A DNA stretch of 25,606 nucleotides from Alcanivorax sp. UBA4485 (lineage in GTDB: Bacteria; Pseudomonadota; Gammaproteobacteria; Pseudomonadales; Alcanivoracaceae): contig DGNT01000163.1 in the NCBI GenBank assembly GCA_002389055.1, forward strand, positions 1 through 25,606, read 5' to 3'. A program made the translations under genes and the position numbers. This document shows positions 5,176 to 14,281 of this stretch, in pieces (position 1 is the first letter of the stretch; each line of letters opens with the position of its first letter). Below the pieces are notes generated by a model. It worked only from the letters and a program-made list of their open reading frames with translations. It did not search any database and was not told the origin of the DNA.

Positions 5176-7845
5176 TCAGCCGGTGTTACGCAGGCCGGCG
5201 GCGATGCCGGCGATGGTGACCATGAGGGCGCTTTCCAGCACCGGGTCGCTGTCGCGGTCGCGCAGGCGGGCCATCAGTTCGGCTTGCAGCAGGTGCAGCG
5301 GGTCGGTGTAGGGGTCGCGCACGCGGATCGACCAGCGCATCACCGGGTTGTTGTCGAGCAGGTCTTCGCGGCCGGTGAGCCGGTGCAGGGCGTCCACAGT
5401 GGCGGCGAGCCGCTGGCGCAGAACGTCGCCGAGGCGGGTTTGCTCGGGGTCGTCGGTGAGGCGCTCTTCGTACCAGGCGGCGACGCGCGGGTCGGCCTTG
5501 GCGAGCACCATTTCCAGCATGTCCACCACCCCTTGGAAGAACGGCCAGCGTTCCGCCATGTCGCGCACGGCGGCGAGGTCCTCGGGGTCATCCAGCGCGG
5601 CTTCCAGGGCCGCGCCGGTGCCCAGCCAGGCGGGCAGCATCAGGCGGATCTGCGTCCAGGCGAACACCCAGGGGATGGCGCGCAGGGATTCGATGCCACC
5701 GCCGGTTTTGCGGCGCGCCGGGCGGCTGCCCAGGGCCAGGCGGCTGAGCTCGGTTTCCGGGGTGACGGTGCGCAGGTAGCTGACCAGCGCCGGGTCTTCA
5801 CGGACCACCTGCCGGTAGCCGGCCACGGACACGTCGGTGAGCTTCTGCATTTGCGCGCGCCACTCGGCGTCCGGCTCGCGGGGCGGCACCAGGGTGGCTT
5901 CCAGGGTGGCGGCCACGTACTGCTCCAGGTTGTAGACCGCCACCGAGGGGCGGCCGTATTTGAAGCGGATCACTTCGCCCTGTTCGGTGACGCGGATGCG
6001 CCCGGCCACCGAGCCCGGCGGCTGCGACAGCAGCGCCATGCGGGTGGGCGAGCCGCCCCGGGAGATGGAGCCGCCGCGGCCGTGGAACAGGGTCAGCGGC
6101 ACGCCGTGTGTCTGGAAGGTTTTGGTGAGCGCTTCCTGGGCGCGGAACTGGGCCCAGGCGGCGCCCAGGAAGCCGGCGTCCTTGGCGGAATCCGAATAAC
6201 CGATCATCACTTCCTGGCCGTCGATCACTCGCTGCTTGTAGAGCGGAATGTCGAGCAGCGCCGCCATGGTGTCGCCGGCGTTGTCCAGGTCGTCGAGGGT
6301 TTCGAACAGCGGCACCACCCGCATCGGCCGGCGCACGCCGGCGATCTTCTGCAGCAGCATCACCGCCAGCACGTCGGAAGACGTCTTGGCCATGGAGATG
6401 ACGTAGGCGCCCAGGCCTTCCGGGCCCTGCTCGGCGATCACCTGGCAGGTTTCCAGCACCTCGCGGACGTCGCCGTCGCACAGGTCGCTGCGGTAGAAGG
6501 CGTCGTCCACCAGCGGCCGGCGGCTTTCCAGCTCGGCGAGCAGGAAGCGCTGTTTCTGGCCCTCGTCCCATTCGCCGTAACCGCCCAGGCCCAGGTAGCG
6601 GGTGATGGCGTCCAGGGTGGCGGTGTGGCGGGTGGATTCCTGGCGGATGTCCAGGCACAGCAGCGTGATGCCGAAACAGTTAAGGCGCCGCAGGCTGTCC
6701 TTGAGCTCGCCGTCGGCGATCGCGCCCAGGCCCACCGCGCGCAGGGAACGGTCCAGCAGTAACAGTTCGTCGAGCAGTTGGCGGCCTTCGGTGAAGCCTT
6801 CGCCCTCGGGCACCGGGCGCCCTTCCACCAGCGCCTCCATGCGCCGGCGGGTGATTTTCAGGCGGTCGCGCACGCCGCGCAGCACCACCCGGTAGGGTTC
6901 GTGGCTGGGGCCGGTGCGCGCCAGCAGTTCGTCGCTGGCGTTGTGCATGGACAGGTCCGCCAGCAGGTTCTCCACGTCGCGCAGGTAGAGATCGGCGGCC
7001 ATCCAGCGCGCCAGCAGTAACACTTCGCGGGTGACGGTGGCGGTGACGTTGGGGTTGCCGTCGCGGTCGCCGCCCATCCAGGAGGCGAAGCGGATCGGCA
7101 CCCAGTCGGCGGGCAAGGCGTCGATGCCGGCCTGGCCCAGTTCCGCCTCGATGTCGCGCATGACCCGGGGCACCGCTCTCCACAGCGATTGCTCGATCAC
7201 CGCGAAGCCCCACTTGGCTTCGTCCACCGGGGTGGGCCGCTCGCGGCGGATTTCGTCGGTGGCCCAGGCTGACAGGATCAGCTCACGCAGGCGCTGGCGC
7301 AGGCCGTGGTGTTCCTCGGCGTTGATGTCCGGGCGGTCCAGCTCGGCCAACAGATCGGCCATCTGGTCGTACTTGCGAATCAGGGTGCGGCGCGTCACCT
7401 CGGTGGGGTGGGCGGTGAGCACCAGCTCCACGGACAGCGGCGTCAGGGTCTCGCGGATGCGTTGCGGCTCGACGCCCTTTTGCTTCAGCTCCGCCAGCAC
7501 CTGACGCAGGCCCTGGTCGGTGTCCGGGTCGCCGGGGTAACGCTCGTGGCGACGGTGCAGGCGCTCACGGTGATGCTGCTCGGCGATGTTGGCGAGATTC
7601 AAAAACTGGCTGAACGCACGCGCCACTTCCAGCAAGGTGTCGTCGTCCAGCGGGTCGAGCAGACCGCGCAATCGGGTCAGCTCCATTTCCCCTTCCGAGC
7701 GGCTTTCCACCGCCGCCTGGCGGATCGTTTCCACGGTGTCGTACAATCGCTCACCGGATTGCTCGCGGAGCACCGCGCCCAGCTCTTCGCCCAGCAGGCG
7801 TACATTGTCGCGCAGCGGCGCGTGTTGATCCTGATCCACCGACAT
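5176..7845 (-). CDS. ppc: phosphoenolpyruvate carboxylase
   Basis: This 889-residue enzyme adds bicarbonate to phosphoenolpyruvate to make oxaloacetate, refilling the TCA cycle. Length and motifs match the bacterial family throughout: LVLTAHPTEVTRRTL with catalytic H146, WMGGDRDGNPNVT near 256-268, GYSDSAKDAG at 549-558, the essential FHGRGGS loop at 587-593, and the family-typical C-terminal NTG. The start is ATG 7845, preceded by GGGAG. The frame is open to 7977, but that extension has no ribosome site and would overlap the divergent gene. It is monocistronic, and the 106-base gap to the divergent membrane-protein gene must hold both promoters. Long open frames on the opposite strand are coding shadows of its GC-rich sequence. 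Confidence 0.98.
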   Translation of the reverse strand: MSVDQDQHAPLRDNVRLLGEELGAVLREQSGERLYDTVETIRQAAVESRSEGEMELTRLRGLLDPLDDDTLLEVARAFSQFLNLANIAEQHHRERLHRRHERYPGDPDTDQGLRQVLAELKQKGVEPQRIRETLTPLSVELVLTAHPTEVTRRTLIRKYDQMADLLAELDRPDINAEEHHGLRQRLRELILSAWATDEIRRERPTPVDEAKWGFAVIEQSLWRAVPRVMRDIEAELGQAGIDALPADWVPIRFASWMGGDRDGNPNVTATVTREVLLLARWMAADLYLRDVENLLADLSMHNASDELLARTGPSHEPYRVVLRGVRDRLKITRRRMEALVEGRPVPEGEGFTEGRQLLDELLLLDRSLRAVGLGAIADGELKDSLRRLNCFGITLLCLDIRQESTRHTATLDAITRYLGLGGYGEWDEGQKQRFLLAELESRRPLVDDAFYRSDLCDGDVREVLETCQVIAEQGPEGLGAYVISMAKTSSDVLAVMLLQKIAGVRRPMRVVPLFETLDDLDNAGDTMAALLDIPLYKQRVIDGQEVMIGYSDSAKDAGFLGAAWAQFRAQEALTKTFQTHGVPLTLFHGRGGSISRGGSPTRMALLSQPPGSVAGRIRVTEQGEVIRFKYGRPSVAVYNLEQYVAATLEATLVPPREPDAEWRAQMQKLTDVSVAGYRQVVREDPALVSYLRTVTPETELSRLALGSRPARRKTGGGIESLRAIPWVFAWTQIRLMLPAWLGTGAALEAALDDPEDLAAVRDMAERWPFFQGVVDMLEMVLAKADPRVAAWYEERLTDDPEQTRLGDVLRQRLAATVDALHRLTGREDLLDNNPVMRWSIRVRDPYTDPLHLLQAELMARLRDRDSDPVLESALMVTIAGIAAGLRNTG

Positions 7846-7951
7846 CTTCACTCCCGGTATCGTTTTTACAACTTTACACCCGACTGTACCTTTATTCCGT
7901 CGGGGAGGTGACGCAACATAGCCCGCATTGCTTTGAGGAACATCGCCACTC

Positions 7952-8902
7952 ATGGAAACTTCTTCGCGCGTGTCCACGGAACAGGGCGTAATCGTACTTC
8001 AGTACCTGGCCCGAGCCTTGTTCGCCATCCTGGCGGTGCTCTACTTCAACCATTCCGAAGGCTTCTTCTTCACGGTGCCGGCGGCCACGCCCTGGATTCT
8101 GGCCGGCAGCTACCTGGCTCTGCAACTGCTGTTTCTGGTGGCGCGCGTGCCGCACGCTACGATACTGGCGTCCGGCCTGGACCTGGTGATTCTCGGCATC
8201 GTGATTCTGCTCGACGGCGGCGAACCGCCGCCGACCATGGCGTTGCTGTTCCTGGCGGTGCTCAGTAACGGCCTGCTGCACGGGCTGAAGCGTTTTCTGG
8301 TGATGCTGGCCGCCGCCGAAGTGGTCCTGGCCATCGTCATGCCGATCCGCATCAGCTACAGCGCCAGCGGCGCGGAAACCGCCGCCTCCGCCAGCCTGTT
8401 CCTGCTCGCTGCGCTCACCGTGTGCATGCTCTACTTCGGGCTGATGATCTGGCGCAATCAGGTGCTGTCCCGGCAAGCGGTGGAAACCGCCTGGCGCGAC
8501 CCGCAGACCGGTTTCATCAGCCGCACCGCCCTGACCAGCACCGCCGGCTGGCTGATCCCGCTGCACGACCGGCTATCCTCGCCGCTGACCCTGGTGCTGG
8601 TTCACCACCCGGACATCAACGCCCTGGCCGAAACCGTCAGCCAACGGCTGCGCCGCAGCGACGTGATCGCCCGCTACGACGACGACCACCTGGCGCTGCT
8701 GCTGCCCAGCACCGCCACCGGCGCCGCCGAACGGGTGCTCGCCGACCTGCGCGAACGCCAGCCCGGCCTGCGCGCCGCCGTGATGACCCTGAACAGCGCC
8801 AACGCCGCCCTGGAACAGGTGCTCTACCACCTGCAAACCGCCATGCCCCGCACCCGCGACGACCAGGACCACTGGCTCGCCCACGCCTCGCCGCTCGCCT
8901 GA
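7952..8902 (+). CDS. membrane protein with degenerate GGDEF domain
   Basis: The 316-residue protein has about six hydrophobic segments (near 16-32, 47-64, 70-88, 96-110, 114-132 and 147-166) followed by a cytoplasmic GGDEF-like domain. DPQTGFISRTAL at 183-194 matches the DPLTGLxNR entry motif of diguanylate cyclases, and RYDDDHLALLLP at 241-252 aligns with RYGGDEFALLLP. The signature GGDEF has thus become DDDHL, and the stretch between the two motifs is about 59 residues, shorter than usual. Catalysis of cyclic-di-GMP synthesis is therefore unlikely, and a sensory or scaffold role is more plausible. GAGGAA lies 11 bases before ATG 7952. The gene is divergent from ppc and alone. Confidence 0.8.
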   Translation: METSSRVSTEQGVIVLQYLARALFAILAVLYFNHSEGFFFTVPAATPWILAGSYLALQLLFLVARVPHATILASGLDLVILGIVILLDGGEPPPTMALLFLAVLSNGLLHGLKRFLVMLAAAEVVLAIVMPIRISYSASGAETAASASLFLLAALTVCMLYFGLMIWRNQVLSRQAVETAWRDPQTGFISRTALTSTAGWLIPLHDRLSSPLTLVLVHHPDINALAETVSQRLRRSDVIARYDDDHLALLLPSTATGAAERVLADLRERQPGLRAAVMTLNSANAALEQVLYHLQTAMPRTRDDQDHWLAHASPLA

Positions 8903-9171
8903 GCGGCACGGCGCCAGTCTTTGAGATAGTATTGGCTCCGAATCAACTTAATAAAAATGCCCCTTAGAGATAACCCGCTGTTTTATTTGGCTTTTCTCGA
9001 CCCACTTTTCACTTAGTAAAAGTCTCTATTGTACTTCCTTCTGCCCGCTGTCATTGAATAGCCAAACAGCACGGCCGTTTGTTGTATTAACGAAACGGTA
9101 ACGGTTTGATCACGCGCCGTCCGCGCGTAGCCGGTATGCTCAACCTAAATGGTTCGGTCTGAGGAATAGCC

Positions 9172-10860
9172 ATGGTTCGCTGGTTGATCACCTGCGCGGC
9201 GTTGCCCGCGCTTCTATTGCTGGGCGCCGCCGCCGGAGCCCAGGAAGCCACGCCGCGTATTATTGGTGGTGACAACGCGTCGCAGAACGAGTGGCCGTGG
9301 ATGGCGGAGCTCGACATCGCTTTCACCGCCACCAATCAGTTCGGGCTTTGCGGCGGCGTGCTGCTGACACCGCGCTGGGTGATGACCGCCGCGCACTGTC
9401 TGATTGATGACAACGGCGATCCGGTGGATCCTTTGGACATAACGGTGCGGCTGGGCAGCGTTTTTCTTGGGAATGGACAAGAGTATTCTGTTGACGGTTA
9501 CGGCATTCCTCAGGGTTACCAGCCGTCGGTAACGCCAGCCTTCGATAACGACATTGCCATGATCCGCCTGGCCACAGCGGGCCCGGATCAGGCGAACCGG
9601 CCTAGCATCGTCGGCGCCGCTCAACTCAATGGGCTGCAGGCCGCCCCCTTCGCGCAGCGCGACGAGGCCCTGACGGCCATCGGCTGGGGACTGACCTCCA
9701 GAAACGGCACCGACCCCGCTGATCGTTTGCAGGAAGTGGCACTGGATTACATCCAGACCGGCTCTTGCAAGAACGCCTGGGGCAACGGCTTCAACACCGC
9801 CACCATGGTGTGCGCCGCCGAGCTGAATCCGGTTCAAGGCCGCGACCAGGACACCTGCTCCGGGGACAGCGGCGGCCCGCTGTTTATCGGCGACGATATC
9901 GATCCCTACGTGATCGGCCTGACCAGCTTCGGGCAACCACAATGCGCCGGCAATCTTCCCACCGTTTACACCAGCGTGCTGAGCCAGGTGCCGTTCGTGG
10001 AAGCGATCACCGCCCAGGCGGGACCGGCACTGGTCGATCTTGCCGTTGAGGTGCCCGAAGGGCTTCGCTATTACGCCGTGCCGGGCGACACCGCGAACTT
10101 TGATCTGATCTTCGCCAATCGCAGCCTTACCAATACGGTGAATGACAGCCGATTGACCGTACAGGACGGCGGTTTGAACATCACCGTGGACGGCAGCAAC
10201 TGTCTGGTCTCGACCTGTTATCAGGAGGCCAGCCTTGCCGCGCAGACGGCCCGCACCTTGCCGGTCACGGCGAGCCGGTCGCTGGGCGCGGGCCGCAGCG
10301 TCGAAACCTTCACCGTCACCGCGGACGCCACGGAAGACGAGTACCGGGCCAAGAACAACCGCCAGGAACTCACCGTGGTCTTCTCCGACGCCGCCGATCT
10401 GTCCGTGGACGCGTCGATTCTGAGTAGCGGCATCAATAATAACGGCGAAGGCACCGCCGAAGTCGTCGTCACGGTGCGCAATCTGACCACCATCGCCGGT
10501 GCCGTCGCCGGCAATGTTGCGCTGACCGTGAACCCGCCGGTGGGCACCAGCCTGACCAGCAGTTCCGTACCCTGCGACAGCGTGTGCAACCTGGGCGAGC
10601 TCGCGCCGGGCCAGTCCACGGAGATCACACTGGCGTTCACCAGCGGCACGCCGCAGAACGGCAATCTGAGTTTGGCGGTGGACACCACCGACGATGAATT
10701 CCCCACGGCGAACAACAGCTCCGACGTGGCGCTGAGCTATTCCAATATCGCGGTCACCTCGTCATCCGGCGACGAAGGCGGCGGTGGCGGTGGCGGTGGT
10801 GGCGCCCTGGGTGCATTGCTGGCGCTGATCGGCCTCGCCGGCCTGCGGCGGCGGCACTAG
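9172..10860 (+). CDS. secreted trypsin-like serine protease with GlyGly-CTERM anchor
   Basis: The 562-residue preproprotein starts with a signal peptide (1-23, ending AGA), a short propeptide and the activation site PR|IIGG at 28-33. The S1 peptidase domain has the full triad: His75 (TAAHC), Asp127 (DNDIAMI) and Ser233 (GDSGGP). Asp227, six residues before the serine, predicts trypsin-like cleavage after Arg/Lys. Residues about 285-525 look like two CARDB/Ig-like repeats. The tail has a Ser-Ser-Ser/Asp/Glu linker, nine glycines (536-544), a 14-residue hydrophobic stretch and RRRH. This is the GlyGly-CTERM signal, normally processed by rhombosortase in bacteria with type II secretion. GAGGAA precedes ATG 9172. 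Rhombosortase is not in this window. Confidence 0.92.
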   Translation: MVRWLITCAALPALLLLGAAAGAQEATPRIIGGDNASQNEWPWMAELDIAFTATNQFGLCGGVLLTPRWVMTAAHCLIDDNGDPVDPLDITVRLGSVFLGNGQEYSVDGYGIPQGYQPSVTPAFDNDIAMIRLATAGPDQANRPSIVGAAQLNGLQAAPFAQRDEALTAIGWGLTSRNGTDPADRLQEVALDYIQTGSCKNAWGNGFNTATMVCAAELNPVQGRDQDTCSGDSGGPLFIGDDIDPYVIGLTSFGQPQCAGNLPTVYTSVLSQVPFVEAITAQAGPALVDLAVEVPEGLRYYAVPGDTANFDLIFANRSLTNTVNDSRLTVQDGGLNITVDGSNCLVSTCYQEASLAAQTARTLPVTASRSLGAGRSVETFTVTADATEDEYRAKNNRQELTVVFSDAADLSVDASILSSGINNNGEGTAEVVVTVRNLTTIAGAVAGNVALTVNPPVGTSLTSSSVPCDSVCNLGELAPGQSTEITLAFTSGTPQNGNLSLAVDTTDDEFPTANNSSDVALSYSNIAVTSSSGDEGGGGGGGGGALGALLALIGLAGLRRRH

Positions 10861-10864
10861 CCTG

Positions 10865-11036
10865 GTGGGAGCGGGCCTTGCCCGCGAAAGGCAAGCTCCG
10901 CTTGCCGGCAGGATTCCAGAAGCGCTGTTGGTGCGCGCGTTAGAAACGTCTCTGGGATCCTGCCGGGAGCTTCGCTCCCTTTCGCGGGCTGGGCCCGCTC
11001 CCACAAGGCCCGCTCCCACATTGGCCCGCTCCCACA
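10865..11036. repeat. REP inverted pair (B) with two extra truncated tails
   Basis: The left unit starts at 10865 (GTGGGAGCGGGC) with hairpin 2 GGCAAGC-TCC-GCTTGCC and ends GGCAGGATTCCAGA. The right unit is inverted, ends at 11004, and has hairpin 2 GGGAGC-GAA-GCTCCC. After it come two tandem 16-base fragments (11005-11020 and 11021-11036), each containing GGCCCGCTCCCACA. It lies between the convergent ends of the protease and monooxygenase genes. Confidence 0.9.
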
Positions 11037-11048
11037 AGAGCCACCGTT

Positions 11049-12743
11049 TTAGTGGTGGAAGAGGCGCTCGAGGTAGGCGAACAGGTAGTCGGCGTCGGTG
11101 AGCGGGGCGCGGTAGCCCAGGTGGCCGTCGGGGCGCATCAGCCATAGCCGGCTGCCGGGGCCGAAGGCCTGCTCGAATTCGCCGTCGTGGTCGCGCCAAA
11201 GGTGGGCGCGGCCGGCGCCGGTGTCGGTGCGGTCCAGCTCGAAGCCGTCACGGCTGATCACGGTGACGCGCAATTCATTCAGGTATTCGTCCGGCAGCCG
11301 CGACAGCAGCGCATGCAGGATTACCCGGGCGCGGTGGTCCGGCTCGCCGCCCAGCTGCAGCAGCAGATGGTGCACCGGCTGACGCAGCAGCGCCTGGACC
11401 CGGCGCGGCGAGCCGTCGCGCTGCGACTGCAGGCGGGCGTCCGGCACCCGGTCGCCGGGCAGCGGCCCCTGGTGGCGCCAGCCCAGGTCGGCGTCCGGCC
11501 CGGCGTCGACCAGCGGCGAATGCCGGTAGTGCACGTCCAGCTGGCTGGCGCGGCGCACCAGCCGCCGGCCCAGCCGGGGGCGGTTGCCGGCCAGGCGCAG
11601 CAGCGAATCGCGGGCGCCGCGCAGCACTTTGGCGCGCACGAATGACGCCCGCGACAGGGCGTCCACGCCGCGCAGCATGTCCTCGGCCACCGGCCGCCGC
11701 TCGCGCTGATAGCTGTCCAGCAGCGCCCCGCCGCCGTGTCCGCGGCAGAACAGCACCAGCTTCCAGGCCAGGTTGAAGGCGTCGGCGATGCCGGTGTTCA
11801 TGCCCTGGGCGCCCAGCGGGCTCTGCACGTGGCAGGCGTCGCCGGCGAGCAGAATGCGGTTGCGGCGATAGTGGCTGACCAGCCGGCGCTGGATGGTAAA
11901 GCGGCTCAGCCAGCGGGGTTCGCCGGGCAGCGGCGCCTGGTCGCCCAGGGCCTCGCGGATGCGCTCGTGGAACAGCGCCATGTCCGGCTCGGTCTCGGCA
12001 CTCTGTTCTCCGTCTTCGCTGTCTTGCTCGCCCTGCTCTTCCGGCTCTTCGGTGACTACCAGGCGCCAGCCGCCGTCGGGCATGGGAATGGCGATCAGGT
12101 TGCCGTCGGCGAGCAGGAAACCGTGGAAGGCGTCGTTCTCCAGGTCCGGGGCCCAGTCCACGTCGGCGAGCAGGAAGCGCTCGTGGTAGTCGTTGCCGAC
12201 GAACGGCAGGCCCAGTAGCTGGCGCACCCGCGAGTGGGCGCCGTCGGTGCCCACCAGCACGTCCGCCTGCAGCTGGCGCTCTTCATTTCGCTGTAGCACC
12301 CGCGCCTGAACACCGGAACCGTCCTGCTGAAAGTCGAGCAGCTCGGCGTCCCACCAGAGCTCGCCGCCCAGGCTGCGGAAGCGCTCTTCCAGCACCGCTT
12401 CGATGCGCGGCTGGGGGCAACACAGCAGCTGCGGGAACGGCGACGGCAGCCCGCCCATGGGCAGGCTCAGCAGCGCGCCCTTGTCGCGGCCCTTGTCGCC
12501 GTAGACGTGGATCGCCTCGAACGCGAGGGACTGACGGCGCACCGCGTCGAGCACGCCCATGGCGTCGAAGATCTCCTGGCTGCGCGCGTGCAGGCCCAGC
12601 GCCCGCGACCAGGGCAGCCGGCCGGGCAGTTTGTCGATCACCCGGCACGGCACGCCGCCGCGCAGCAGGTTGATACCCAGGGTCAGGCCGGTGGGCCCGG
12701 CGCCGACAATCAATACTTTGGGGGCGTTGGATCCCGTGATCAT
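11049..12743 (-). CDS. FAD-dependent aromatic monooxygenase-like protein
   Basis: The 564-residue protein belongs to the FAD-binding PheA/TfdB/UbiH-type monooxygenases. It has the dinucleotide motif GAGPTG at 14-19, the DG motif (VGTDGAHSRVR, 165-175) contacting FAD and NADPH, and the GD motif LLAGDACHVQSPLGAQGMN at about 299-317. The C-terminal third fits the thioredoxin-like domain of phenol-hydroxylase-type members. A strongly acidic insert at 233-255 (EEPEEQGEQDSEDGEQ) interrupts the substrate domain. The substrate cannot be read from the sequence, and no ring-cleavage genes are adjacent. No good ribosome site precedes ATG 12743. It is divergent from dinB and convergent with the protease gene. 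Confidence 0.85.
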   Translation of the reverse strand: MITGSNAPKVLIVGAGPTGLTLGINLLRGGVPCRVIDKLPGRLPWSRALGLHARSQEIFDAMGVLDAVRRQSLAFEAIHVYGDKGRDKGALLSLPMGGLPSPFPQLLCCPQPRIEAVLEERFRSLGGELWWDAELLDFQQDGSGVQARVLQRNEERQLQADVLVGTDGAHSRVRQLLGLPFVGNDYHERFLLADVDWAPDLENDAFHGFLLADGNLIAIPMPDGGWRLVVTEEPEEQGEQDSEDGEQSAETEPDMALFHERIREALGDQAPLPGEPRWLSRFTIQRRLVSHYRRNRILLAGDACHVQSPLGAQGMNTGIADAFNLAWKLVLFCRGHGGGALLDSYQRERRPVAEDMLRGVDALSRASFVRAKVLRGARDSLLRLAGNRPRLGRRLVRRASQLDVHYRHSPLVDAGPDADLGWRHQGPLPGDRVPDARLQSQRDGSPRRVQALLRQPVHHLLLQLGGEPDHRARVILHALLSRLPDEYLNELRVTVISRDGFELDRTDTGAGRAHLWRDHDGEFEQAFGPGSRLWLMRPDGHLGYRAPLTDADYLFAYLERLFHH

Positions 12744-12805
12744 GGTCGTGGTGCTACCATAGGTGTTTCATCTCCTGTGCCCTGCCAGTGGAGCCGCGAA
12801 CCGCC

Positions 12806-13894
12806 GTGAGCCGCAAAATCATCCACGTGGACTGCGACTGTTTCTACGCCGCCGTGGAGGTGCGTGACGACCCGCGTCTGCGTGGCCGGCCGGTGGCGGT
12901 GGGCGGCGACCCGCAACGGCGCGGCGTGATCGCCACCTGCAATTACCCGGCCCGCGAGTTCGGCGTGCGCAGCGCCATGGCCTCGTCGCAGGCCCTGCGG
13001 CTGTGTCCCGAGCTGGTGATTCTACCGCCTGACTTCGATAAATACCGGCGCGTGTCCGGACAAATTCAGGACATTTTTCGTACCTTTACCAATATCATCG
13101 AGCCGCTGTCCCTGGACGAGGCCTTTCTCGACGTCACCGAGAGCCCGCTGCACGCCAACAGCGCCACGCGCATCGCCGAGGCGATCCGCCGCAAGGTGCG
13201 CGAGACGGTCAACATCACTGTCTCCGCCGGGGTGGCGCCGAACAAGTTCCTGGCCAAGGTGGCCAGCGACTGGCGCAAGCCCGACGGGCTGTTCGTGATC
13301 ACCCCGGATCAGGTCGCCGGCTTCGTCGCCGAGCTGCCGGTGAAACGCATTTCCGGCGTCGGCCGGGTCACCGAGGATAAGCTCACCGCGCTGGGCATCA
13401 AGACCTGCGGCGATCTGCAAACCCTGCCCCGCCTGGAGCTGGCCAATCATTTCGGCAGCTTCGGGGAACGGCTCTACCATCTGGCGCGGGGCGAGGACGA
13501 CCGGCCGGTGCAGACCAGCCGCCGCCGCAAATCGGTGAGCGTGGAGAAGACCTACCACGAGGACAAACAGACGCTGACTCACTGGCTGCAGGAGCTGGAC
13601 GACCTGATGGAACGGCTGGAACGACGTGTGGACCGGCTGGACGCAAACTACATCGTGCAGGGCCTGACCGTGAAGGTGCGCTACAACGATTTCCGCATCG
13701 TCAGCGCCGACCAGAGCGGCGAGCACCTGGACCGGGAGGTGTTCGAGCGGCTGCTCACCCAGCTCTGGGAGCGCCACCCGGCGCCGGCGCGGCTGCTGGG
13801 CATCGGCCTGCGGCTGCGCGACCTCAAATCACCCCGCCAGCCGGACCTGTTCCCCGAGGAGCGGGAACGCGCCCTGCGCTCAAGACGGCAATGA
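12806..13894 (+). CDS. dinB: DNA polymerase IV
   Basis: This is a Y-family translesion polymerase of 362 residues. The catalytic acidic residues are D9 and D11 (HVDCDCF), with D104 and E105 in SLDEAFLDV. The steric-gate position after CF is tyrosine (Y14) rather than the phenylalanine of E. coli Pol IV. The C-terminal QPDLF at 345-349 fits the sliding-clamp binding motif. GTG 12806 is preferred because VSRKIIHVDCDCF matches the usual MRKIIH start of the family and GGAG lies upstream; GTG 12788 would add six residues. No CTG-N10-CAG LexA box was found in the short gap to the divergent monooxygenase, so SOS control is not shown. Confidence 0.95.
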   Translation: MSRKIIHVDCDCFYAAVEVRDDPRLRGRPVAVGGDPQRRGVIATCNYPAREFGVRSAMASSQALRLCPELVILPPDFDKYRRVSGQIQDIFRTFTNIIEPLSLDEAFLDVTESPLHANSATRIAEAIRRKVRETVNITVSAGVAPNKFLAKVASDWRKPDGLFVITPDQVAGFVAELPVKRISGVGRVTEDKLTALGIKTCGDLQTLPRLELANHFGSFGERLYHLARGEDDRPVQTSRRRKSVSVEKTYHEDKQTLTHWLQELDDLMERLERRVDRLDANYIVQGLTVKVRYNDFRIVSADQSGEHLDREVFERLLTQLWERHPAPARLLGIGLRLRDLKSPRQPDLFPEERERALRSRRQ

Positions 13895-13907
13895 TCGAAA
13901 CTGCCTT

Positions 13908-14044
13908 GTGCGAGCGGGCCCCGCCCGCGAAAGGCAAGCCACGTTTGCCGGCAGGATTCCAGAGACGTTGTTTGTGCCGCTACAAAGGCCTCTGGGATCC
14001 TGCCGGGAGCCTCGCTCCCTTTCGCGAGCAAGGCTCGCTCCCAC
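13908..14044. repeat. REP inverted pair (C) after dinB
   Basis: The left unit (GTGCGAGCGGGC) has hairpin 2 GGCAAGC-CAC-GTTTGCC, which includes one G-T pair. The inverted right unit has hairpin 1 changed to GCGAGC-CTT-GCTCGC, with both arms altered together, and hairpin 2 GGGAGC-GAG-GCTCCC. The spacer between units begins ACGTTGTTTGTGC. The element fills the convergent gap between dinB and the small gene at 14048-14281. Confidence 0.9.
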
Positions 14045-14047
14045 AAG

Positions 14048-14281
14048 TTAGACCGCAGCCAGGGCCGGGGCGACCGGGGTGTGCAGCTGGGCGTACAGCG
14101 ACGCGGGCACCATTTCGGCCATGATCTCGCGGCCGCGCCGGGCCACCGGTTCGATCTGGGACGCCAGGTACTCTTCCAGTATCCGCACACAGTCGGCGCA
14201 GTGCGCCAGGGACTCCGGGGCCGGGTGCTGGTTCAGTTCACGTACCGCCTGGTCCAAGTCATTCAAGTATTTGAGCAGCAT
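14048..14281 (-). CDS. small helical protein of unknown function with a CxxC pair
   Basis: This 77-residue protein has a good ribosome site (TGGAG, 6 bases before ATG 14281). It starts directly after an intergenic region and ends at a REP element, as real genes here do. The sequence is predicted mostly helical, with C28 and C31 in AHCADCVRILEEYL, and ends in an Ala/Val-rich tail. There is no signal peptide or membrane segment, and I do not recognise the family. The CxxC could bind a metal, but only two cysteines are present, so dimeric binding or a redox role would be needed. It is divergent from ppnN. Confidence 0.6.
   Translation of the reverse strand: MLLKYLNDLDQAVRELNQHPAPESLAHCADCVRILEEYLASQIEPVARRGREIMAEMVPASLYAQLHTPVAPALAAV

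Noticed and set aside
5116..6762. 548-codon open frame opposite ppc
   Set aside because: It lies wholly over the certain ppc gene in GC-rich DNA, has repetitive Gly/His/Val/Gln composition and no recognisable domain; it is a codon-bias shadow.
10865..11036. CRISPR-like repeats
   Set aside because: Repeats are inverted REP units without regular spacers, and no cas genes are present.
12744..12805. LexA (SOS) box before dinB
   Set aside because: CTG and CAG occur near 12775-12789 but are 8, not 10, bases apart and lack the AT-rich centre.
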